A DNA stretch of 64,000 bases from Sphingomonas psychrotolerans (GTDB lineage: Bacteria; Pseudomonadota; Alphaproteobacteria; Sphingomonadales; Sphingomonadaceae), in assembly GCF_002796605.1 (NCBI RefSeq), contig NZ_CP024923.1, positions 1,550,001-1,614,000 on the forward strand, given 5' to 3'. The stretch's first letter is position 1, and each line of letters begins with the position of its first letter. Below are positions 40,921 through 48,807 of the stretch, one piece after another. The notes beneath the pieces are model-generated. The model was not told where the DNA came from and did not search any database. It saw only the letters and a program-made list of their open reading frames with translations. The position numbers and the translations under genes are program-made.

Positions 40921-41302
40921 GCCAGAGGGTCTATAAGCCGGGTTCTGTCCTCGCGCCGAAACGCGATGTGCGACCATTCCTCTAGGCGACGGATTGCTCC
41001 GCCGCTCAAGCAACCAACCCGGGCGACGGGCCGGAACCAGGCCCATATGCCGCCCCTATTCGGTCTTGCTCCCGGTGGGGTTTGCCGTGCCGCTTCCGTT
41101 GCCGGTCGCGCGGTGCGCTCTTGCCGCACCCTTTCACCCTTGCCCTTAGTCTCGAAAGACCAGTGGGCGGTCTGCTCTCTGTGGCACTTTCCCTAAACCA
41201 GCAAGCTGGCCCGCCGGGCGTTACCCGGCACCGTGGTTCCGTGGAGCCCGGACTTTCCTCGGCGATGCTTGCGCATCGACGCGGCCGCCCGACCCTCTGG
41301 CC
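40921..41302 (-). ncRNA. rnpB: RNase P RNA
   Basis: About 380 bases on the minus strand. Terminal helix P1 pairs CCAGAGGGTC with GACCCTCTGG. The universal GAGGAAAGTCCGGGCTCC block lies near the 5' end, and ACAGAACCCGGCTTA near the 3' end. ACTAAGGGCAAGGGTGAAAGGGTGC-type central elements are present. It cleaves the 5' leader of pre-tRNAs together with RnpA. Exact ends are uncertain by a few bases. Confidence 0.95.
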
Positions 41303-41338
41303 CAACCGCTCTAGCGCCCTGCGGTCGCCGCGCAAGGC

Positions 41339-41668
41339 TTATGCCGCGTCTGGCTCCTCGGCCGGAGCCTCGGGCTCCTCCGCCACGGCCTCGGCCGCCT
41401 TCACCGCCGTGCCCCAGGCCTGCACTGCGATCAGTGTCTGCGTCGAAAGCGGCCCGCGCCCGATCGTGATGCGGTGATAGTCCGAGCCGACCTGGATCAC
41501 CCCGTCCGCGCCATTCACCCTTGCAGTACGATCGAGCAACGCCGTCGCCTCAGCGACGGTCGGCGCATTGACCGACGGCACTTCGTGATCGTTCTCGTCG
41601 ACCTTCACCACGCCGCTGAGCCGCACCTGCACCGGGCCCATCCGGGCCATTCCGCTACCATTGAGCAT
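41339..41668 (-). CDS. YbjQ/DUF74-like small protein
   Basis: 109 residues from ATG 41668 (GGAG nine bases before). The segment VNGADGVIQVGSDYHRITIG followed by QAWGTAVKA resembles the YbjQ/UPF0145 fold of pentameric metal-binding-like proteins. The C-terminus is Glu/Pro/Ala-rich. It lies just upstream of rnpB on the same strand. The assignment is moderate. Confidence 0.6.
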   Translation of the reverse strand: MLNGSGMARMGPVQVRLSGVVKVDENDHEVPSVNAPTVAEATALLDRTARVNGADGVIQVGSDYHRITIGRGPLSTQTLIAVQAWGTAVKAAEAVAEEPEAPAEEPDAA

Positions 41669-41768
41669 TGAATCTGTCTCCGATCTTGCACCGTAGCGAC
41701 CTGGTCGCTGCCGCGGAATTGCCGGAAAGAGTGAATCCGCCGCACACCTTCTTTTTCGTGCAGCTAAC

Positions 41769-42470
41769 TCAATCGTCCCCCTGCGGCTTGGGCAGCAGCA
41801 GCGCCAGCAGGATGCAGCGGCATTCCATGTCGATCTCGCCATCGACCAATTCGGGCCGGAAGCGCCGCTGGAACGCGGTCACTGCGGCCTCGCGGTCGGT
41901 CACATCATAGCCGAAGCGCTCGAGCGCGAGCATGAACCCGGCATCGGGCCAGCCGGGATCGACGAGGCCCTTCGTCGGCCGCGGCAGCGCGAGCCGCAGC
42001 CGGGCCAGCGCATGCCAGTTGAACAATTCACCCGGATCCTGCTTGCGCGTCGGTGCCACGTCCGAATGGCCGACGACGTTGCCGCGCGTGATGCCGTGGC
42101 GCTCCTTGATCTCGGCAACCAGCGGGATCAGCGACCCCATCTGCGCCGCGGTGAAGGGCCGATAGCCGAATTCGTGCCCCGGATTGACGATCTCGATCCC
42201 GATCGACGCCGAATTGACGTCGGTCACCCCCCGCCAATGCGAACGTCCGGCGTGCCACGCGCGATGGCGCTCGTCGACCAGCCGCAGGATACTGCCATCC
42301 TCGTCGACCAGATAATGCGCCGATACCTTGGCTTCGGGATCGCGCAGCCGGTCGATCGCCGCCTGCGCGCTCTCCATGCCGGTATAATGCAGCACGATCA
42401 TCGAAATGGGCAGCTCGCGCGCGTCGAAATTGGGCGACGGTGCGTCGGTGATCTGGAGGCCAGTGGTCAT
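41769..42470 (-). CDS. N-acetylmuramoyl-L-alanine amidase (AmiD/AmpD type)
   Basis: 233 residues without an obvious signal peptide. The amidase_2 zinc ligands are in IVLHYTG, the IGIEIVNPG block and VVGHSDVAPTRKQDPGELFNW. The C-terminal 70 residues resemble a peptidoglycan-binding helical domain (GYDVTDREAAVTAFQRRFRPE). It cleaves the amide between muramic acid and the peptide, probably for recycling (AmpD-like) or in the envelope (AmiD-like). Confidence 0.88.
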   Translation of the reverse strand: MTTGLQITDAPSPNFDARELPISMIVLHYTGMESAQAAIDRLRDPEAKVSAHYLVDEDGSILRLVDERHRAWHAGRSHWRGVTDVNSASIGIEIVNPGHEFGYRPFTAAQMGSLIPLVAEIKERHGITRGNVVGHSDVAPTRKQDPGELFNWHALARLRLALPRPTKGLVDPGWPDAGFMLALERFGYDVTDREAAVTAFQRRFRPELVDGEIDMECRCILLALLLPKPQGDD

Positions 42471-42516
42471 CGCGGGCGACCGTACGAGCGCAAGCGCACC
42501 CCCGGCAAGAGCCCGA

Positions 42517-43380
42517 TCAGCCGAAAGCCGCGCGCTTGGCCGGTATCGGTTCGACGGCGCGATAAGCGCCGCGAAACTGATCGCACGGGCGGAACCGGTC
42601 GGTCAGCCCGATCACTGTCTCGCCGGCACCCAGCACCAGCAGCCCGCCGGGCCGGATCCCGGCGGCGAGGATCGCGAACACATCGCGACGCACGTCCTGC
42701 GAGAAATAGAGCATCACGTTGCGGCACAGCACGACGTCGAACTTGCCCGGCGGCGGCGCGTCGGCAGTGAGGTTGTGCTGGCGGAACTGAATCCGGCGCA
42801 GCAGCTCGGGTTTGGCGGCCCAATCGCCGCCATTGCCGTCGAACCACGTCATCATCCGTCGGACCGGAAGCCCGCGCTGGATCTCGAACTGCGAAAAATG
42901 GCCGGCACGGGCGCGAGTCAGCGCGGCCGGGGAAACGTCGGTCGCGACGATCTCGGGCGCGCTCGCGCCTTCGCCCATGCCGCGCTCATCGAACAGCATC
43001 GCGAGGCTCAGCGGTTCCTGCCCGGTCGAGCAGCCCGAAGACCAGATGCGGACTTTGCGTCCACCCATCTCGGCCTGCATCGCCTTGGTGGCGTCCGCAA
43101 TCATGTCGAGCACTGCCGCATCGCGGAAGAAGCTCGTCTCCTGGTTCAACAGCGCATCCACGACCTGATCCCCCAACTCCCCTGTCCGCGTCGCGACGAG
43201 CTGGGCAACCAGCTGATCGAGCGACGCGAGTCCCTTTTCGCGCAGCAGCGGCTTGAGCGCCGTCTCGATGCGCCACGCCCGATTCGCGGCGATCTGCTGC
43301 CCGGTGCGCTGTTCGAGCAGCGCCGATATGATGTTCATCGCGCTCGACGAAGCCGCCGGTGTCGTTCCCGGAAAGTGCAT
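42517..43380 (-). CDS. cheR: chemotaxis protein methyltransferase CheR
   Basis: 287 residues. It methylates glutamates of chemoreceptors with SAM. The N-terminal helical part, then SAM-binding VRIWSSGCSTGQEPLSLAM, the NQETSFFRD motif and FDVVLCRNVMLYF are conserved. It starts at the second of two tandem ATGs (43383, 43380), right after the cheB stop. AGGGGAGG lies just upstream. It closes the che operon. Confidence 0.93.
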   Translation of the reverse strand: MHFPGTTPAASSSAMNIISALLEQRTGQQIAANRAWRIETALKPLLREKGLASLDQLVAQLVATRTGELGDQVVDALLNQETSFFRDAAVLDMIADATKAMQAEMGGRKVRIWSSGCSTGQEPLSLAMLFDERGMGEGASAPEIVATDVSPAALTRARAGHFSQFEIQRGLPVRRMMTWFDGNGGDWAAKPELLRRIQFRQHNLTADAPPPGKFDVVLCRNVMLYFSQDVRRDVFAILAAGIRPGGLLVLGAGETVIGLTDRFRPCDQFRGAYRAVEPIPAKRAAFG

Positions 43381-44450
43381 CATGCCCTCCCCTGCCACGC
43401 GACCAGCCGGCCGATCTCGTCGGGCGGCAGGATCGCGCTGGCATGGCCGGCATTGGCCACCGCGCCGGGCATCCCCCAGATCGTCGAGCTCTCGCGATCC
43501 TGCACGAGAATGCGCCCGCCCGCTTCGACCAGGTGCCGCGCGCCTTCGGCGCCGTCGCGGCCCATCCCGCTGAGCACCACGCCGAGCGCGCGCTTGCCGA
43601 ACACTTCGGCGATCGATTCGAACATCGGGTCGACCGAGGGCATGCAGCCGCTCAGCGACTTCTCGTCGCTCAACCGGATCGACCAGCCCTCGGACATCTT
43701 CACTACGCGCATGTGCGCGTCGCCGGGTGCGACGATGATCCGGCCCGGCCGCACGCGCATGCGCTCGCTCGCCACTTCGCACGGCCGCCCGCCAAGCACC
43801 GCCAGCTGCGCGGCGAAATAGCCCATGAACGAGATCGGCAGATGCTGGGTGACGAGAATCGGGATCTGGAAACTGGCGGGGATCGCACGCAGGAGCTGGC
43901 TCAGCGCATGGATGCCGCCGGTCGAGGCACCAATCGCGACCAGATCGAAATCATGCGGAGCGGCCACCGGGCCGGCGCGCGGCGCGGCGTGCGGCAAAGG
44001 CTCGGCATGCCCGTCCATCAACTTCGACAGCCGATCCTCGAGCACTTCGGCGAAACGGCCCCCAAAAGTCCCGATTCCGGGTTTGACCAGGGTGTCGGCG
44101 GCGCCGAGCGCGAGCGCCTGCACCGTCACTGCGGCGCCTTCGTCCGCGGAAGAGGAAACGATCAGAACCTTGGCGCCCTTGCCGGCGGCTATGACGTCGG
44201 GGAGCGCGGTCAGACCGTCGATCCCGGGCATGTCGATGTCGAGCAGGACGATGTCGACATGATGGGTCTGGAGATAGTCGAGTGCCGCGCGCACGTCGCT
44301 CAGCGCCGCCACCACGCGGAAGCGCCTCGTGCCGTCCACCATCCGTCCGAGCACCGACCGCGCGACGACCGAATCGTCGACGATCAGCACCCGTGCCGCG
44401 GGCGCGGCGCCACGCGAATCCGGCAGGATGGAACTCAGTGCAACGGACAC
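43380..44450 (-). CDS. cheB: protein-glutamate methylesterase CheB
   Basis: 356 residues. Receiver domain (about 18-130; VLIVDDS and LLDIDMPG) followed by the methylesterase with GASTGG, TQHLP and GMGRDGAEG holding the Ser-His-Asp triad. It removes methyl groups from receptors when phosphorylated by CheA. Its stop overlaps the ATG of cheR. Confidence 0.95.
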   Translation of the reverse strand: MSVALSSILPDSRGAAPAARVLIVDDSVVARSVLGRMVDGTRRFRVVAALSDVRAALDYLQTHHVDIVLLDIDMPGIDGLTALPDVIAAGKGAKVLIVSSSADEGAAVTVQALALGAADTLVKPGIGTFGGRFAEVLEDRLSKLMDGHAEPLPHAAPRAGPVAAPHDFDLVAIGASTGGIHALSQLLRAIPASFQIPILVTQHLPISFMGYFAAQLAVLGGRPCEVASERMRVRPGRIIVAPGDAHMRVVKMSEGWSIRLSDEKSLSGCMPSVDPMFESIAEVFGKRALGVVLSGMGRDGAEGARHLVEAGGRILVQDRESSTIWGMPGAVANAGHASAILPPDEIGRLVAWQGRA

Positions 44451-44466
44451 GTCGGGCTCTCCGCGC

Positions 44467-44832
44467 TCAGGCGACGCCGACGATCTGCAGCTTGCTTTCC
44501 AGCGTCTCGCGATCGAACGGCTTCATGACATATTCGTCGGCCCCGGCCTCGATCGCGGCGCGGATATAGGCCATACCGTTCTCGGTGGTGCAGAACACCA
44601 CCTTGGGGCGCTGGGCGAGCCCCGAATCCTTGAGCGCGCGCAGGAAGTCCATCCCGCTCATCACCGGCATGTTCCAGTCGAGCAGGATCACGTCGGGCGG
44701 CGTCGCCAGGCACGAATCGAGCGCCTCACGGCCGTCGCCGGCCTCGCGCACTTCAAAGTCGAGCGTCTCGAGGATGTGCCGCGCGACCTTGCGGATCACC
44801 TTGGAGTCGTCGACGACAAGACAAGTCTTCAT
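44467..44832 (-). CDS. cheY: response regulator CheY
   Basis: 121 residues: a stand-alone receiver with phospho-acceptor Asp52 in VILLDWNMPVMSG, acidic pocket VVDDS and conserved Thr/Lys (CTTENG, MKPFD). The ATG at 44832 is used; the frame upstream is not receiver-like. Its output is a motor or another signalling partner. No flagellar genes are in the window. Confidence 0.93.
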   Translation of the reverse strand: MKTCLVVDDSKVIRKVARHILETLDFEVREAGDGREALDSCLATPPDVILLDWNMPVMSGMDFLRALKDSGLAQRPKVVFCTTENGMAYIRAAIEAGADEYVMKPFDRETLESKLQIVGVA

Positions 44833-44911
44833 GTTCCCCGTTCCCCGATAGCCAGGCGTCTGCTTCATCATAGTGCGGCAGAGATGTGAGGACCGCGTTA
44901 ATCGGCCAAAA

Positions 44912-45340
44912 TCAGTTCAGTGCCGTCGAATAGCCGGGCACAAGGGCCGCCAGATCGATCGCGAGGATCGGCTCGCCGTCGCGCTCGACGATCCCCCGCC
45001 CCGCGCGCTGCCAGGCCGTGTCGAGCGCAAAGCCGCCGGCCAGCGGCAGCAGGTCGAAGGGCGCGACGTCGTCGAGCGCATCGACCAGCAGCGCGTAATG
45101 ATGCCCCTCGACATGCGTGATCACGGCGCGGCGCGCCTCGCTCGAGCTGTCGAGCCCCAATGCGGTGTGGGTGTCGACCACGGTCACCACCCGGCTGCGC
45201 AGCGCCGCCAATCCGCGGACATGCTGCGAGGCGAGCGGCACCTGGGTGACCTCACCGATGTCGACCACCGATTCGACCTGGTCGGAATCGATCGCGACGG
45301 TACGACCGGCCAGCTGGGCGATGAGATACAAATGGGTCAT
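44912..45340 (-). CDS. cheW: CheW-type coupling protein
   Basis: 142 residues with a single CheW domain: FAVAIDSDQVESVVDIGEV-like opening (here TVAIDSDQVESVV), the RGLAALRSRVVTVVDT turn and VDALDDVAPFDLL. It links receptors to CheA. It overlaps the cheA stop by four bases. Confidence 0.93.
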   Translation of the reverse strand: MTHLYLIAQLAGRTVAIDSDQVESVVDIGEVTQVPLASQHVRGLAALRSRVVTVVDTHTALGLDSSSEARRAVITHVEGHHYALLVDALDDVAPFDLLPLAGGFALDTAWQRAGRGIVERDGEPILAIDLAALVPGYSTALN

Positions 45341-47655
45341 CGGCTGCCCTTCCCGGCCACACGGGCCTCGAGCGCGGAGAGCAACCCCGCGCGGTCATAG
45401 CGATAGACGCTGTCGTCGCCCGCGCCGGCCGCCACGCGGCGGTTGCGCAGCCGCACCACCGGCGCCTTCGGAGCCATCTCGACGGGCGCCTCGTCGGCCG
45501 AGAGAACCACCGCAGGCGTCTCGCCGGCCGAAAGCTGCGTCGCGACGCGGTAGCCCGCGGTCTCGAGCAGCGGCCGCACGAACGATGCCATCCAGCCGTC
45601 TTTGTCGCCCGCGATCAGACAGAGCGGCGCGTGCGCCTCGCTTTCGCGATCGGCATGCTCGTCGAACACCCATAGGATATCGAGCAATTCGACTTGCTCG
45701 CCGTCGATCAGCGCGACTCCCGCGATCGGTCCCGGCGCGCGGGCGGGGACCAGTTCCTCGGGAAGCGTGATGATGTCGAGCGCCTCGTCGATCGCATAGC
45801 TGACTTCGTTCGCCCCGTCCTTCAGGCGCAGCACGTTGAGCCTGCTGCGCCCCGTGATATCGCCCTGCGCGGCAAGCGGCAGGATGCGTCCGTCGATCGT
45901 CACCCGATAGCGGCCCGCGGCGAAGCGCACGCTGTCGCCGTCGACCTGCTCGACCCGGTCGACCGCCACCAGCGGCACGGCGCGGCGTGCGCCATCGAGA
46001 TCGATGAACAACAGCGCCGGAATGCCGGTTTCCGCGTCGGCCGCTTCCTCTTCCTCCACGACCTGATCGTCGCGGCTGAAATCAAGCCCCGCGACATTGG
46101 CGATCCCGGCACAGTCGAGCAACAGCATCGGCAGACCCGAATCGGGCAAGGTCTGCCCGGCATAGACCCCGGTCGACATCACCGCCGGCGATGCCGGCTT
46201 GATCACCAGTTCCTCGTTGTCGAGAACCATGTCGGCGGCGAGCGCATAGCTGCCTTCGCCGATATTGACGATCGAGATCATCCGCGGACCGTTATGCGCG
46301 GCACGGGCCAGGCCGAGCACTTCGCACAGGTTGAGCAACGGCATCCGCCGCCCGCGTACGCTGAGCACTTGCGCGCCACCGATCGTGTCGATCCGGACGG
46401 CGTCGCCATGGTCGGTGACGATCTCCTCGATCGCCTGGCGCGAGATCGCGAAGCGCTGCCCGCCGGCGCCGACGACGATCGCCGAGATGATCGACAGGGT
46501 CAGCGGCACATGGATCGCCAGCCGCAGCCCCTTGCCCGGAACGCTGTCGAGGTCGACTCGCCCGCCGATCTGCTCGATCGAGGCGCGGACGATGTCCATC
46601 CCCACCCCGCGGCCCGAGACTTCGCTGACCACGTCCTTGCTCGACAGGCCGGCCTCGAAGACCAGATCGAGCTTCGCCCGCTCGGACAATGTGCGCAGCT
46701 TCGCCTCGTCGCGGCCGTTGGCCACGAGCTTGCGGATCAATTTTTCGGTGTCGATCCCGCGCCCGTCGTCGGTGATCTCGATGATGATCTGGTTGCCCGA
46801 CTGGCGCGCCGAGACGACCAGCCGGCCATTTTCACGCTTGCCCGCCGCGCGGCGCTCGACCGGCGATTCGATCCCGTGGTCGATCGAATTGCGGATGATG
46901 TGGACCAAAGGGTCGCGCATCATCTCGATCATTTCGCGGTCGAGCTCGACGTCCGAACCCTCGACGTGGAGCGACACCGATTTGCCGAGCCCGGCCGCGG
47001 TATCGCGCACCATCCGCGGCAACGCCGAGAACAAGGCGTCGACCTTCTGCATGCGAGTGCGGGTGACGGTGTCGCGCATCTCGCCGACGGTGAGCGACAG
47101 CCGTTCGAGCGCCGCCTCGATCGTCGGATCGATGTCGCCACCGCGCAGCCGCCGCGCCAGTTCGTTGCGCGCCAGCACCATGTCGGACATCCCCGACATC
47201 ATCCGGTCGAGCAGATCCACGTTCAAACGCACGCTGCGCGCCGGCGCGCGCTGGAGCCCAGGCACATTCGCCTGCGCGACTTCCTCGGCACCCTCGGCCA
47301 GCGCCGCGATCAGCAGTTCGTCGCCTTGATCGGGCAGACTCGCCCCCGAATCGATCGCCTCGACCAGTTCGCCGATCCGGTCGACGATCGCGAGAACCGC
47401 GTTGACCAAGAGCCGGTCCGGGCTGCGCGCGCCCTCGCGGACCTGCGCCAGCACATCCTCGGCGGCATGGCTCAGCCGGCCGAGCCGCGGCAGATCGAGA
47501 AAGCCGCAGCTGCCTTTGACGGTATGGACGAAGCGGAAGATCGCATCGAGCCGCGCCCGATCGTCGGGCTGCGCTTCCCACGCGACGATCTCGCCCGAGA
47601 GCGCCTCGAGCGTCTCGCGCGTCTCGGCGATGAATTCCTGAATCAGGTCGTCCAT
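45337..47655 (-). CDS. cheA: chemotaxis histidine kinase CheA with extended C-terminus
   Basis: 772 residues. Hpt domain with phospho-His44 (FVHTVKGSCGFL), dimerisation helices (about 145-215), ATP-binding domain (HIIRNSIDHGIE, ITDDGRGID, GRGVGMDIVR) and a CheW domain (GRRMPLLNLCEVLG). Another ~200 residues follow: a second CheW-like segment (GRILPLAAQGDI) and a degenerate receiver-like end (CLIAGDKDGWMASFVRPLLETAG). E. coli CheA is 654 residues. The gene is the first after chpT. Confidence 0.93.
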   Translation of the reverse strand: MDDLIQEFIAETRETLEALSGEIVAWEAQPDDRARLDAIFRFVHTVKGSCGFLDLPRLGRLSHAAEDVLAQVREGARSPDRLLVNAVLAIVDRIGELVEAIDSGASLPDQGDELLIAALAEGAEEVAQANVPGLQRAPARSVRLNVDLLDRMMSGMSDMVLARNELARRLRGGDIDPTIEAALERLSLTVGEMRDTVTRTRMQKVDALFSALPRMVRDTAAGLGKSVSLHVEGSDVELDREMIEMMRDPLVHIIRNSIDHGIESPVERRAAGKRENGRLVVSARQSGNQIIIEITDDGRGIDTEKLIRKLVANGRDEAKLRTLSERAKLDLVFEAGLSSKDVVSEVSGRGVGMDIVRASIEQIGGRVDLDSVPGKGLRLAIHVPLTLSIISAIVVGAGGQRFAISRQAIEEIVTDHGDAVRIDTIGGAQVLSVRGRRMPLLNLCEVLGLARAAHNGPRMISIVNIGEGSYALAADMVLDNEELVIKPASPAVMSTGVYAGQTLPDSGLPMLLLDCAGIANVAGLDFSRDDQVVEEEEAADAETGIPALLFIDLDGARRAVPLVAVDRVEQVDGDSVRFAAGRYRVTIDGRILPLAAQGDITGRSRLNVLRLKDGANEVSYAIDEALDIITLPEELVPARAPGPIAGVALIDGEQVELLDILWVFDEHADRESEAHAPLCLIAGDKDGWMASFVRPLLETAGYRVATQLSAGETPAVVLSADEAPVEMAPKAPVVRLRNRRVAAGAGDDSVYRYDRAGLLSALEARVAGKGSR

Positions 47656-47711
47656 GGGGCCCCGGAGCAAATTGCGGGGCCGTTCTGCGCGCGCGGTGGT
47701 TAAAAGGGCGT

Positions 47712-48356
47712 TTAGCTGACCCGGAAGCTCGCGCCGAACAGCAGCACGCCTGAATCCGGCGGCGAAACCTGCAGCGTCCCCTCGCCCTGCGCCACCAGCG
47801 CATGCGCGAGGAAAGCCGCCGCGGCGCGCGGCGTGACCGGCATGTCTTCCTGCCCGCCCGCCAAGGCAGCGCGCAGCTCGGAATCGAGCACGATCCGCGG
47901 CCCGTCGGCGCGCACCACGATCTCGATCGAGCCATCGACGATCTCGGCGCCGATATCGAGCTGGCCGCCACGTATCAACGCGTCGCCGCCGATCAGCGCA
48001 AGGTTGAGCAACACCTTGATCGCATGCTTGGGCAGCACCGGATCCTCGACCATCCAGCCGATCTTGACCCGGTGATTGTCGCCGAACAGCCCTTCGAGCG
48101 CCGCCTGCGCCTCGCGCGTGTCCACGGTCTCGCCAAAGCCTCCTGCCGCGCCGAAAGCGAGACGGAAGAACTTCAGCTTGTTGGCGCTCGCCTTGGCGCT
48201 TTCGCTGAGCAGTTCGAGGCACCGCGCGCGCATCTCGGGGTCATGCTCGTCGGCAAGCAGCTCCAGCCCGTTGTTGAGCGCGCCAACCGGGCTCAACAGG
48301 TCGTGGCAAAGCCTTGAACATAATAGGCTCGCGAAATCGGTCGGGCTGATGTTCAA
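47712..48356 (-). CDS. chpT: histidine phosphotransferase ChpT
   Basis: 214 residues. It relays phosphate from CckA to CtrA and CpdR in the alphaproteobacterial cell-cycle pathway. The phospho-His is His18 in SRLCHDLLSPVGAL. A degenerate ATPase-like second half follows. It starts at a TTG (48356) with GGAG nearby. It lies 56 bases upstream of cheA in one orientation, so it is probably cotranscribed. Confidence 0.88.
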   Translation of the reverse strand: MNISPTDFASLLCSRLCHDLLSPVGALNNGLELLADEHDPEMRARCLELLSESAKASANKLKFFRLAFGAAGGFGETVDTREAQAALEGLFGDNHRVKIGWMVEDPVLPKHAIKVLLNLALIGGDALIRGGQLDIGAEIVDGSIEIVVRADGPRIVLDSELRAALAGGQEDMPVTPRAAAAFLAHALVAQGEGTLQVSPPDSGVLLFGASFRVS

Positions 48357-48431
48357 AGATGTGGCTCCGGTTACCCCAGCGCCTCTTTGGCGCAGCCGCG
48401 AGGCCGCTGCAAGCTGCGCCCTGCCCCGTAG

Positions 48432-48578
48432 CTAAACGACGCGGCGGCCCGAGAAGAGCTGGATCAGCCCGACGATGATAGCGACGACCAGTAGAATGTG
48501 GATCAGTCCGCTGCCGATATGGAAAGCGAAGCCGAGCAGCCACAGGATGATCAGGATAACGGCGATAGTCCAGAGCAT
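48432..48578 (-). CDS. lmo0937-family small membrane protein
   Basis: 48 residues: MLWTIAVILIILWLLGFAFH, then a second membrane helix (HILLVVAIIVGLIQLFSG). Both helices and the final GRRVV are typical of the lmo0937 family, which is stress-induced in many bacteria but of unknown role. GGGAG lies nine bases before the ATG. A promoter of the general stress type is upstream. Confidence 0.85.
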   Translation of the reverse strand: MLWTIAVILIILWLLGFAFHIGSGLIHILLVVAIIVGLIQLFSGRRVV

Positions 48579-48607
48579 CACAAGCACTCCCTTTGTTATG
48601 GAACGCA

Positions 48608-48633
48608 AACGTGGCGCAGGGGCGAAACGTTCC
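48608..48633 (-). promoter_or_regulatory. EcfG-type general-stress promoter of the lmo0937 gene
   Basis: On the minus strand GGAAC (48629-48633) is followed after 17 bases by CGTT (48608-48611). This is the alphaproteobacterial EcfG consensus (GGAAC-N16/17-CGTT). It lies 30 bases upstream of the start codon. Confidence 0.75.
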
Positions 48634-48807
48634 GTGTGCCTCCTCGTCTTCGGCGCTCCAGATCTTTGTAACTCCAAAGCCACACCGCCGCCGGGATCGT
48701 GCGCACCGCTCGCCGTCCCCATTGCGCAAGCGCCGCACGTTTGTTTCTCTACTGTTACATAAAACGAAAAGAGGATGTCGCGGCCGGCCCCAATGGAGGA
48801 TCGATCA

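Noticed and set aside
45337..48222. 961-codon version of CheA
   Set aside because: The first 189 codons lie opposite and out of frame with chpT and lack Hpt features. The Hpt domain starts at ATG 47655.
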